Shown: positions 19,428-27,320 of the stretch, piece by piece
Numbering within the stretch: position 1 is the first letter of the stretch
Layout of the letters: the number at the start of each line of letters is the position of its first letter
From: CALMFT01 sp964563595
GTDB taxonomy: Bacteria > Patescibacteriota > Gracilibacteria > Absconditabacterales > Absconditicoccaceae
DNA length: 28,891 nt
Reading direction: 5' to 3'
Assembly (NCBI GenBank): GCA_964563595.1
Contig: CAZLWR010000012.1
Location: 1 to 28,891, forward strand
Made by a program: the position numbers and the translations under genes
Notes under the pieces: model-generated
Database searches by the model: none
The model's input: the letters and a program-made list of their open reading frames with translations, nothing else
Told to the model about the DNA's origin: nothing

Positions 19428-19937
19428 TTACTTCTTTGCAACTTCATTGATCACCCTTGCGAACGAAGTCACAGGGTACTTCATCAAATATAATAATTTA
19501 CTGATCAATTCTTCTTTGCTTGGTAGGTTAGCTAATTCAGACACATAGGTGTCTTCTTTCCATATTTTATCAATCCACCCTCCTACATACCTCACTTGAT
19601 AAGGCAAATTTTCCTTTTTAACCATCTTGACGTAGTCATTTACTACTTTCAATGGCGCGAAAGGACTTTTATCATCCTTACTGATAAGTAACATAAGTGA
19701 ACCAGGCAACTGACTGTGCTCTATTTTTTCTACATGACCTTTTTCCAAGCTCTTCAACAAGAGTCTTTTCTTGACAATCATTAATTGACCACCAGCTTTC
19801 TTCAATTGCTTTCTCAGATTATTTACTTCATTTACTGGTAAGCCAACTTGAGAAATAATCATTGCATTTACAGCAGTTCATACCACATCACCGTAGGTTC
19901 ATACCAATTCTTCTTTTTTTTTCCTACTGATCGCCAT
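19428..19937 (-). CDS. rplJ: 50S ribosomal protein L10, 169 aa
   Basis: L10 anchors the L7/L12 dimers to the stalk base. The start MAISRKKKEELVGTYGDVVG was chosen because it adds the conserved N-terminal helix lost when UGA is taken as stop; it then continues into AMIISQVGLPVNEVNNLRKQ and KAGGQLMIVKKRLLLKSLEK, matching the L10 core (VxxLRxxLRxAGxxxxVxKNxL). The C-terminal helix LLYLMKYPVTSFARVINEV should bind L7/L12. Two UGA codons occur in the first 25 codons. A leader RNA resembling the L10 autoregulatory element lies about 140 bases upstream. Confidence 0.93.
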
Positions 19938-20076
19938 TGTTCTTTTTACATAAAATAATAAAACTATCCGCATTATGAGATAGCCAGATTAAGGTAACAG
20001 ATAAGAGATGAGAGTCAACAGAAAGGATTATCCTTCGCCATTAACCATTCTAATTAACTATTAACTACTTGTACTA

Positions 20077-20148
20077 CCTCTTGTGGGCCATGCCGAATAG
20101 ATCGGAATAATTATGTCGCAGCACTGCAACACCCATCAGTCTTTGGTA
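20077..20148 (-). promoter_or_regulatory. Probable L10 leader (ribosomal protein autoregulatory RNA)
   Basis: Read on the minus strand it begins ACCAAAGACTGATGGG, as known L10 leaders do, then has hairpin GTTGCA-GTGC-TGCGAC, the single-stranded ATAATTATT, hairpin CCGA-TCTAT-TCGG, and CCCA closing onto TGGG. This three-way-junction layout is where the L10-L12 complex binds to repress translation in other bacteria. It lies 140 bases before rplJ. Confidence 0.65.
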
Positions 20149-20172
20149 ACTTTTATTTGATTATTTGTGTAT

Positions 20173-20202
20173 ATAATAATATATTATACAATTTCAAGTC
20201 AA
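20173..20202 (-). promoter_or_regulatory. Possible promoter of the rplJ cluster
   Basis: TTGACT (20202-20197) is followed by a very AT-rich stretch with TATAAT at 20188-20183 and TATTAT-like hexamers 16-18 bp away. The exact -10 is ambiguous. It lies between tRNA-Tyr and the L10 leader. Confidence 0.4.
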
Positions 20203-20218
20203 TAAGATGATATAACTT

Positions 20219-20301
20219 TGGGCAGGGTAGGATTTGAACCTACGTAGACTTGCGTCGACAGATTTACAGTCTGTTGCGATTGACCACTCCGCCACCTACC
20301 C
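20219..20301 (-). tRNA. tRNA-Tyr (GUA)
   Basis: Acceptor GGGTAGG pairs with CCTGCCC (one U-G pair), anticodon loop CTGTAAA gives GTA, and the variable arm is long, as in class II tRNA-Tyr. T arm contains GGTTCAAATCC. Discriminator A; CCA not encoded. Confidence 0.95.
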
Positions 20302-20312
20302 AAAATTCAAAT

Positions 20313-20385
20313 TGGACTCTAGGAGAGTTGAACTCCTGACCTCCTCGGTGCAAACGAGGCGCTCTACCAGCTAAGCTAAGAGCCC
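20313..20385 (-). tRNA. tRNA-Ala (UGC)
   Basis: Acceptor GGGCTCT pairs with AGAGTCC and includes the G3-U70 wobble pair, the main alanine identity element. Anticodon loop TTTGCAC gives TGC. T arm AGGAG/CTCCT. CCA not encoded. It lies 11 bases from tRNA-Tyr. Confidence 0.95.
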
Positions 20386-20441
20386 ATAAAAACAAATGTA
20401 GGGAGCATAGTAAAAATTTGGCCTTCAATGTCAATATTGAT

Positions 20442-20672
20442 TTATGGCTGGCTTATAGTTAGTTGGCTTGTATCACCACTAAGATTCACCAAACCGAACA
20501 ATACCATCAATCATACTACCACTATCAAAAAACCAACCAATACATAAAACGCCCTTGTTCCTCATAAATTATTCTCTGCCCAACCTATTCTTCAAAACTC
20601 CGTTAGTGCATCACTATAATACATACTTACCAATCCTGCTCAGATTATCAATAATCAGATAAAGAAATTCAA
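20442..20672 (-). CDS. Small two-helix membrane protein, 76 aa
   Basis: With UGA as Gly the frame from a TTG at 20672 reads MNFFIGLLIIGAGLVSMYYS, then EFGRIGWAENNLGG and TRAFYVLVGFLIVVVGLMVL, ending TISQP with TAA. Two hydrophobic helices flank a short loop with the phrase FGRIxWAExxLG, which I associate with small conserved membrane proteins of Patescibacteria; this association is from memory and no function is known. About five UGA codons hide it under the standard code. An internal ATG (20624-20622) would give a shorter form lacking helix one. It lies between tRNA-Ala and tRNA-Gly on the same strand. Confidence 0.65.
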
Positions 20673-20723
20673 AATAGTGTATTACAAACTAAAATATCTA
20701 AACTAATCGCTGTTAATGTGATT

Positions 20724-20797
20724 AGCGGGCGACGAGACTTGAACTCGTACGGGCAGAGCTGAAGTCTGCCATGCTACACCAATTACATCACGCCCGC
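20724..20797 (-). tRNA. tRNA-Gly with anticodon UCA, decoder of UGA
   Basis: Acceptor GCGGGCG pairs fully with CGCCCGC and the discriminator is U73; G1-C72, C2-G71, G3-C70 and U73 are the glycine identity elements of bacterial GlyRS. The anticodon stem GCAGA/TCTGC holds the loop CTTCAGC, anticodon TCA (complement of 20760-20762), which reads UGA. C35, also a Gly identity base, is kept. T arm ACGAG-TTCAAGT-CTCGT. CCA not encoded. This tRNA explains the in-frame UGA codons at conserved glycines across the window. Confidence 0.96.
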
Positions 20798-20906
20798 ATG
20801 GGCTCACTAGTAACAATCTAACAAAAGAAATCAACCGTATTTCTGAATTGATAAGTCCTATCCAATTGTTACTATGGGTTTAGTTTTATAAACAACTATC
20901 ATACAA

Positions 20907-21866
20907 ATGAAAAAAATAATCTGACTACTATGCATCCTGGCCATTGTTATAGGCTGATCCGTTGCACAGGCAAAAATATCAAGAATAAGGCCAGTCAAAA
21001 TCAGTACTGGGACAAATACTGCCCAAATAAAATCACTATTACCAAAGATTTGTAATGCAAGCGGTTGTTACACATTCCCAGAACAATCTATCGGTGCTCT
21101 AAGGAAACAGATAAGGATTGGTACAGGCACATCAGGTCTTGCTATGCCAACCTTTGATAGTATAGTTTTCGAAAATAAAGATTGTAAGAAAGAAAAAGAC
21201 AAGCTTGATGAGCAACTGGCAAATCAATACAAACTCTATCAAACTAAATTGGATAGACTCATAGCACAAGGAAATACCAAAAAAGTTGCTGAATGACTAG
21301 CGAAACCAGAGTATGAAACTTACCTTCAGTGGAAAAAAGCAAATTATACACCATCTAAATTATGTTATTCCCATAGAACAAAAAATAAGAGAAGTATTGA
21401 AAATACACTCACCAAGAGAATACAAGAATATAAAAGTAAACTCGAAAAACACAATAGCTCAATGGGAGTCTATTCCGGATTACAAACATTTTGGAAAGTA
21501 TGCGATCCTCAAGGCCTCAGTGGGACTGAAACAAATCTCAACCAATTATTGACAAAAGGCGATTGGCTAAAGGCAAGAGAACAAGTGATCAAACTCGATA
21601 AAATAATTACCGACTGCTTAAACAAAAACCGCGATAATCGTAGCCTGCAGGATCAAAGATTTCTAAAAGTAATTAGATTTATGCGTGCCAGATTGATGTT
21701 TTTGAAAGGATATATAGCTATTGCAAAATGATTGATACCAGGACAACTCAATCCCGATATAGATGATACCAGGTTTGCATTGGATCTGCTATTGAGAGAC
21801 AATGATCCCCTGATCATTCAAGAAGTAAAAAAACTCTCAAATCTCTTGAGAGCCATTCCTAAATAG
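20907..21866 (+). CDS. Secreted Cys-containing protein, 319 aa
   Basis: Begins with a signal peptide, MKKIIGLLCILAIVIGGSVA then QA, in which two glycines are UGA-coded. The mature part has scattered Cys (KICNASGCYTFPE, ENKDCKKEKD, SKLCYSH, WKVCDPQ, ITDCLNK) and a long, charged, probably coiled-coil middle (KKEKDKLDEQLANQYKLYQT, KRIQEYKSKLEK). The C-terminal third is helical (KGDWLKAREQVIKLDKI). No family recognised; an exported, disulfide-bonded helical protein is the best description. Four UGA codons in total. TAG stop. It is the first plus-strand gene after the tRNA cluster. Confidence 0.8.
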
Positions 21867-21920
21867 GAAAACAATAAATGTTAAAATTAATACGGAGCCA
21901 ATCTTTAAGTTCATTTTCTA

Positions 21921-22397
21921 TTAGTTGCTTTTACTCATCTCCCACATGAGAATCGCAGCAGCTTGACCAACATTGAAAGATTCTTTCAAACCTAACATAG
22001 GAATATGAACAATATAATCTGATAGGTGTAAGGTAGTTTGTTCAACTCAGGTTATTTCATTACCCATAACAAGAGCAAATCCTGCATGTCCGTTACATCA
22101 TTTCATAGCATCGGAAAAATCCTGAGAGCCCAGTGCGATACTTGTTTCAGTTTTTTCTGCAGCAAGCAAACACAGTTTTTCAGTCTGTACCCAATTATAA
22201 AACAACTCTAAACCCTCAAAACTCATCATTGCTACATGTTCTTCTGCTCACAATGCTGTTTTACTTACTTTTTTATGTTCTTTGGGAGCGGTATATCACA
22301 CCAATATTACACCTCGTCATAATCCATCAGCCGTTCTGATAATATTACCAACATTGTAGGCAGATCTTAGGTTTTCACAGACAATTCGTTTTTGCAT
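21921..22397 (-). CDS. SpoU/TrmH-family RNA 2'-O-methyltransferase, 158 aa
   Basis: SPOUT enzymes transfer methyl from S-adenosylmethionine to ribose 2'-OH of tRNA or rRNA. Motif 1 is VCENLRSAYNVGNIIRTADG near residues 6-25, motif 2 LVMGNEITGVE and motif 3 IPMLGLKESFNVGQAAAI near the end; together they form the trefoil-knot cofactor site. Three or more glycines, including the Gly of NEITGVE, are UGA-coded. The short length fits a single-domain enzyme of the TrmL/TrmH type without an N-terminal substrate domain. Which nucleotide it modifies cannot be told. TAA stop, no Shine-Dalgarno motif. Confidence 0.88.
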
Positions 22398-22405
22398 GTT
22401 TCAGA

Positions 22406-22783
22406 TTATTTCACAATCAAATCATAGACAAATTGTACTACTGGGTCCGTATCAGGTCAGTGAGAAATTGCACCTCCAAGGGCTCCAGTTATGGAAAGTA
22501 AGACAAATCCAATAAGGGAAACAAGAGCAATAATACCATATCTTTTTAGAGAAGCGATGATTTTACCCACAATATGTAATGCTTTACTCGGAAACTTGAT
22601 AGCGATGGTTTCTCGAGAAATAATATAGATCATCAAAAGAATGAGATAGAGATTATAACTCATTTCACCAAACTCTGAATGCCAATGAATCAAGTCTGAC
22701 GTACCAAAAATACTTTCGGCAACTTCACCTGTTTGCAAAGATACAAATGCAGCAATGACACCAACAACAAGAAGACTTATTTT
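22406..22783 (-). CDS. Membrane protein, 5' end lost in assembly gap
   Basis: The visible C-terminal 125 residues have about three hydrophobic helices (KISLLVVGVIAAFVSL, YNLYLILLMIYIIS, YGIIALVSLIGFVLLSI) and end GGAISHGPDTDPVVQFVYDL then IVK and TAA. The end GGxxxxGPDxDPVV recalls small four-helix membrane proteins common in candidate-phyla genomes, but I know no function. HxxE and H-W-H residues (LIHWHSEFGE) between helices could bind metal or haem, which is speculation. The start lies in the N run. It ends 8 bases before the SpoU gene. Confidence 0.7.
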
Positions 22784-22883
22784 NNNNNNNNNNNNNNNNN
22801 NNNNNNNNNNNNNNNNNNNNNNNNNNNNNNNNNNNNNNNNNNNNNNNNNNNNNNNNNNNNNNNNNNNNNNNNNNNNNNNNNNN
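22784..22883. other. Assembly gap, 100 N
   Basis: A run of exactly 100 N, the usual placeholder for a scaffold gap of unknown size. It hides the start of one minus-strand gene and the end of the next. Confidence 0.97.
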
Positions 22884-23335
22884 CCTACATATTCGTTATT
22901 GCAGTTATCCTGCGTATCAATATCAGAGACTCAGAAGGTAAATACCTTGCTCCGTACACCATCTTTTCCTTGTATTTGATAGGACTCAATAGTATTAAAA
23001 AATGGTTTTACGGTTCAAATCCAAGCATAAAAGTTTGTTCACAAAGGTTGATATTCGCCTATTATACATTTTTTATGAACTAACTTTGATGGATCAAACT
23101 GCCTCAAGGCCTTGTATATTTTGGTCGCCACAAAACTATTTACTCCCCAATCTTGGAGACCCAATCTTTCCGAAATAAGAAAGAAATTACGTTCTGCGTC
23201 CAGTCCATAATCATTAAATGTAGCTTGCAGACTTGCTCTTTTAAGCATCCCGCCATTGGGAGTTATTGTTTTAGCAAATCAAAATCATTGCAACGCTACA
23301 AGAGATAGTAATCCAAAAAGTATTCGTTTTTTCAT
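22884..23335 (-). CDS. Secreted protein, 3' end lost in assembly gap
   Basis: Starts with a signal peptide MKKRILFGLLSLVALQGFGF then AK, two glycines of which are UGA-coded. The mature part reads LQATFNDYGLDAERNFFLIS...SFVATKIYKALRQFDPSKLV...KPFFNTIESYQIQGKDGVRS and runs into the gap at NNEYV. An opposite-strand frame covers 22884-23083 but is hydrophobic noise antisense to this gene; the signal peptide and the four-plus UGA-Gly codons favour the minus strand. No family recognised. The next gene upstream (23379-23786) is also a membrane protein. Confidence 0.72.
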
Positions 23336-23378
23336 AAGAAGAAAAAAGTAATAAACATAGACTAATTCAAATGAGTAA

Positions 23379-23786
23379 TTATGATAATTCTTCTTCCTTA
23401 GATGCTTTTAATTTTGGATAGTGGATAAGGAAGACTACTAGACAAATAATAAACCGGACTCCCCCGCCAATCATCATCTGTTTCAGATTATAATTTCTTT
23501 GAGCTATAACTCTTGTAGTAGCTTGAGCTTTACATTCTGCGATCTTTTCTGGAGTTTTCGCTACTTGTATTTGCGGAGCGACTGCAGAAGTTGGATCTGG
23601 TTTATAATCTGGTTGTTCACAATTAGTTATTTCCCATGAGTTCGCCCCTAGAATATATTCTTCATTGGTGATTAATACCCTATTCAGTAGGTTATAAAAC
23701 AAAATACCTCAAGCGACAATGACACCTGCAATACTCAATACGCTCACTACGGCAAAATAAGATCTTACTGCATTTCGAGTTTTCAT
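23379..23786 (-). CDS. Membrane protein with two predicted helices, 135 aa
   Basis: Residues 10-35 form a first helix (YFAVVSVLSIAGVIVAGGIL, with one UGA-coded Gly), then a polar, Pro-rich loop of about 60 residues with three Cys (ITNCEQPDYKPDP, IAECKAQA), and a second helix VRFIICLVVFLIHYPKL before a Lys/Glu tail. The loop is probably outside the cell. No family recognised. It starts 26 bases after the end of the 103-aa gene and is likely in one transcript with it and xseA. TAA stop. Confidence 0.75.
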
Positions 23787-23811
23787 AATACAAGAATATA
23801 ATAAATATAAA

Positions 23812-24123
23812 TTATTTTTGATAAGCCAAATCATCTATTCTCTTATGGAAAGCATCAATCAGAACTTGATCATTCTCCACTTCAGCCAAATACAGTTTCA
23901 CTATCTCTCTATCGAGAGCGATGGCTTGCAAAACATTGGTAATTTCTTTTTCAAATCCATACCTATCCACATATACGAAGAGAGCGGTACGCAACTCAGC
24001 TCCACGCATTTCAATCCTAGGTTTCTTTTTTTCTCGTATTCAGGACGAGTTGGGAGACTTATTATCATAGAACATAATCGGGAATTCATTTCCTGTTGCC
24101 TGTGTTGCACGCGTAAAAGACAT
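23812..24123 (-). CDS. Unrecognised soluble protein, 103 aa
   Basis: Begins MSFTRATQATGNEFPIMFYD with one UGA-coded Gly at SSGIREKKK, and continues into a helical, charged part (RTALFVYVDRYGFEKEITNV ... KRIDDLAYQK). It starts 20 bases after the end of xseA, the place where xseB often lies, but the sequence lacks the FEExLxxLExIVxxLExG pattern of the exonuclease VII small subunit, so I do not call it xseB. TAA stop. Confidence 0.7.
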
Positions 24124-24142
24124 AGTATAAAAGAGGAATAAA

Positions 24143-25330
24143 TTATTGTTCCACAATCTGTACCTGTATTTTCTTATCATACACACTCACCACAAAAGTA
24201 TCTCAGACTTTCAAATTCGCGATATCGTTTTTTGTCAATAACTTCGCCTCTTTTGATGATAACAATGCATATCCTGATTGCAACATTTTTTCCGGACTAG
24301 AAGAAGAAACATAGTCATGTCGTGCTTGAATATTATTTGTATACAATTGTAACTTTTGTTGAATCAGATTATCAATATCTTTTTTGAGCTGTTCAATTTC
24401 TTGTATGCAGTTTTTAATCTTTTCATTCTTCCCTGTTTGTATTTCTTCATACCGACTTGTAATCTGCTCATTGATCACATCGTATTTTGCTACTATTTGG
24501 TAAGCAGCATCGGTTGGAGTCTTGGCACTTGCATAAGCAATATCGTCCAAAATAGATTGATCACTGGTGTGTCCCACAGCTATCATCACAGGCACAGACA
24601 TATAGCATATACCTTTAGCAATATTGAAATCATTGTGTCGCATAATCCCGCTCGCTCAGCCACCTCCACGTACTATCAATACCATATCATACAGACTATC
24701 TTCAGACTTCTTACTATCTATACTTTTGTAAATCTGTTGTAAGGTTTTGTATACCGCAGCATTGGCAGTATTACCGTGAATAGACGTAGGGTACAGAGTA
24801 TATTCATACTTATAACCGGACTCATCCAAAACATAGAGAAAATCCTTCAAGCCTTCGCTGCTCTCTCCAGAGATTATAGCCAAACGATAAGGTGGTATAT
24901 CCAAGACTTTTTGCTTATTGAGAGTATATATCCCCAAATCCAAAAGTTGTTGTTTTACGTTTTCTGTTTTACGTTTCAAACTTCATAAGGTATACTCTGA
25001 AGAAATATAATGGATACAGAGCTGATAACCATGATCTTTATGAAAAACTACAGTGCACGTCATCAGAAGTTGTTGACCTTTCAATTCTTCTAGTGTAAGC
25101 TTCCACTCTTTGAGAGGGTTAAAAAGAACAGATGGATTGGTGATAAGAGCATGAGAACATGCTATAACCTGATTTGCTTCGTACTCTACCAGTTCAATAT
25201 AAAGTCTCGTGTTTCGCTGCTTCACTTTGCTCACTTCAGCAATAATCAAAAATTCCTGTTCACCAAAGAGCGTTTGAATGCCTTTGGCAACCAAGGATAC
25301 GAATTGAGATAACTTAAGTTGTACTTCCAT
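24143..25330 (-). CDS. xseA: Exodeoxyribonuclease VII large subunit, 395 aa
   Basis: XseA with XseB degrades single-stranded DNA from both ends. The N-terminal OB-fold (residues ~1-105: LSQFVSLVAKGIQTLFGEQE...VSKVKQRNTRLYIELVE) binds DNA; the catalytic domain has RLAIISGESSEGLKDFL, the hallmark RGGGGASGIMRHND and VPVMIAVGHTSDQSILDDIA with the TPTDAA motif. A helical stretch (KNEKIKNCIQEIEQLKKDID) follows and the OB-like end KVGDTFVVSV closes it. UGA codons give the fourth Gly of RGGGG and two others. It is about 60 residues shorter than E. coli XseA, mostly in the coiled-coil. A TATAAC hexamer ends six bases before the ATG, so the mRNA may be leaderless. Confidence 0.93.
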
Positions 25331-25360
25331 GTTTATGTTATAATTTTATTTTATAGTCAA

Positions 25361-25389
25361 CAAAAACAAGAAGAGATTTCTTCTTGTTT
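25361..25389 (-). terminator. Terminator after the Gly-rich Cys protein gene
   Basis: A 10-bp perfect stem AAACAAGAAG/CTTCTTGTTT with a 6-nt loop, followed on the minus strand by TTTTTG. It lies 27 bases after the stop at 25416 and 31 bases before xseA, so it separates the two transcripts. Confidence 0.8.
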
Positions 25390-25415
25390 ATGTGCGGGTA
25401 TATACATAGTCTTAT

Positions 25416-25781
25416 TTACTTAACAAGTATTTCTCAAGATCAATCTACTACTGCTTCGTCGTCAGCACCATAAAATCGAGATTTTATGATTCATGGTCAT
25501 TTACGATACTGCATCATAGTGCCATTCACGTTTCCTCCTGACATCATCATGATCATCTTCCTTTGCCCTCCATCAAATCCATGACCGAATCTTCCTCCCA
25601 TGCCCCCATAACACCCAGAGCACACAAATTTCAATAAAGCTAAGAAAATCAACAATCCAAATGCAATCTTTATAATTTTACAAATCCAACAATGTGCTCT
25701 AAAATGAGAACAAGACGGACATCAACCCATACTGTGGCTCGTTTCATTCACTCAAGTTTGCTTGCTTTCCATGTTTTCCAT
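25416..25781 (-). CDS. Gly/Met-rich membrane protein with Cys pairs, 121 aa
   Basis: The frame appears only with UGA as Gly (seven UGA codons). The N-terminal part has two close Cys pairs, GGCPSCSHFRAHCWICK (residues ~20-36), then one hydrophobic helix IIKIAFGLLIFLALLKFV, a third pair CSGC, a glycine-rich loop YGGMGGRFGHGFDGGQ, a Met run (KMIMMMSGG) and an acidic tail. CPSC and CWIC plus a His could bind Zn or Fe, or act as redox sites; this is inference. No family recognised. It has its own terminator, and the codon pattern makes it coding despite low complexity. TAA stop. Confidence 0.7.
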
Positions 25782-25977
25782 AGTATAGTAAGGCGAAAAA
25801 ATAAAATTGTCCAAAGACATATTAATATAGCATATAATGCAGAATACGAACAAGATTTTCAATCTAAAATTCAGATTATATGTTCATAATAATCAAACTT
25901 ACAAGGAACAGATTGACATACCACCCTCTTCTCGAACTAATGTATTCGCATACTCTAAAAACCTCAGCAAATAGTAT

Positions 25978-27075
25978 CTACGGTTTGCTACCTACTCGCA
26001 GATGAAAATGCCCACCAAGCGGATCACCACCATGATACATAAACTCGAATGAAAGAGTTCCAGTAGTAAAAACCTGTCTTCTACCAGGATAAATAGCTTT
26101 TTCTCAAGTACAGCTCCTCATATACTCGTACAACAGTAACCCATCTTTACCCGACGCCCTTAGATCAATACAATTCCCCAATTCATGAGAATCATAATGG
26201 GCCTTATCGGGTATATTTGCATATGGTCTACCAAAATTTTGTTTAGAATGATCTAAGTATTTGTCGTAGTAGTGTCAAAACTCTCTTGCACCCCTAACCG
26301 TCACACGTGCCCCTCCGTAGTTGTTTGCAAATTTCTGGAAATATCATAGAAAGCTACGTAAAGTATCAAAACTTGATTTTTTTATTTCTAGACCAGTTCT
26401 AAATGCATGCATACTGGAACCATCTTCAGCAACTCATTGATAACTGGAAGCAACATCTACAAATCCCAAAGCAAGAAAATAGGCATACACTTGATTGTAG
26501 GGCATAAATTCATGTCCATACTTTTTGATAATCTGATGTCCATGCGTAAAATTGTAATCGTCCTTGGAACGTAACTTTTCTTTATATTCTTGGATGTCTA
26601 GTCCACGTTCCCTCACAAACAACAGCAAATCTTCTCGAGTAAACTCCTGAACTAATGATTCAAATACACTCTTGGTCGGTACTACTATATCATGTATACT
26701 ATTTCTTTGACGAGATATTCAAAACTCCTGAATAATTTTTTCAGCAACCAATTTATAGATAAACCGCTCTTCACGATTTCCAAATTTGTTGAAAAGAGAA
26801 AGTATAAAAGAATAAATATCCTGATCAATAAAATGGCGAAAAATGATAGACCTTGTGGTCGGATTATTTTCTACAGGTACCGGAGATTTTTCTTTAATCC
26901 ATGTTTTGACAGGAGTGTCATTGACCGCTGAAGTAGTTTTAATGAAATTTGCTATTAGCTCCGAATTATTTTTTTCTCTGAAAAGAGAAAACAATCAAGA
27001 AGCGAAAGAATCCTTGGGTAAGAATAAAGATCCCGCTCCCAAGGTGAATAATTTTAAAGCATCTCTTCTATCCAT
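25978..27075 (-). CDS. Tat-exported LAS/M15-type peptidase, 365 aa
   Basis: The start MDRRDALKLFTLGAGSLFLP is a twin-arginine signal (RRDALK), so a folded, metal-loaded protein is probably exported. After ~190 unrecognised, mostly helical residues comes a C-terminal domain with SHELGNCID (His297, Asp304; H-x6-D) and GGHFHLRVG (His356, His358; H-x-H), the zinc-ligand layout of LAS enzymes such as D-Ala-D-Ala carboxypeptidases and other peptidoglycan peptidases of family M15. Several UGA-coded glycines occur. A role in trimming cell-wall cross-links is inferred from the family. TAG stop. The N-terminal half may confer localisation. It starts 22 bases after the end of a partial gene on the same strand. 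Confidence 0.72.
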
Positions 27076-27097
27076 ATAACAACAGATTAAGAAATAA

Positions 27098-27220
27098 TTA
27101 TGATGGTTTAGATTTTGTAATTATATAAACACAATATAAAATAATAGCATTTACCACCGCTCATCACAATGCCAGACTCAAGAATCCTCGATAGAAAGGT
27201 TTCGCTTCAGCACAATCTAC
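27098..27220 (-). CDS. C-terminal fragment of a membrane protein, cut by the gap
   Basis: About 40 residues follow the N run: VDCAEAKPFYRGFLSLALGG, then a hydrophobic helix AVVNAIILYCVYIITKSKPS and TAA. A UGA-UGA pair codes the two glycines. It does not look like a UvrB C-terminus, so a second gene probably begins inside the gap. Too short to name. Confidence 0.45.
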
Positions 27221-27320
27221 NNNNNNNNNNNNNNNNNNNNNNNNNNNNNNNNNNNNNNNNNNNNNNNNNNNNNNNNNNNNNNNNNNNNNNNNNNNNNNNN
27301 NNNNNNNNNNNNNNNNNNNN
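27221..27320. other. Assembly gap, 100 N
   Basis: Exactly 100 N, a scaffold placeholder of unknown true length. It removes the C-terminus of the UvrB fragment and the start of the partial gene to its left. Confidence 0.97.

Noticed and set aside
20442..20672. secE, which often lies near tRNA genes and the rplJ region
   Set aside because: The protein has two helices and the FGRIxWAE loop, and lacks the amphipathic VxWPxxxE region of SecE.
22884..23083. Plus-strand open frame with hydrophobic segments, faintly like the end of prolipoprotein diacylglyceryl transferase
   Set aside because: It is antisense to a minus-strand gene that has a signal peptide, UGA-Gly codons and a sensible composition. 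The Lgt resemblance is only local.
23812..24123. Exonuclease VII small subunit xseB directly after xseA
   Set aside because: The position fits, but the protein lacks the XseB sequence pattern and starts with an unrelated N-terminus.
27164..27220. Reading the 57 bases left of the second gap as the UvrB C-terminus
   Set aside because: Although the frame matches across 100 N, the gap length is arbitrary and the sequence becomes a membrane helix, unlike the UVR domain end.
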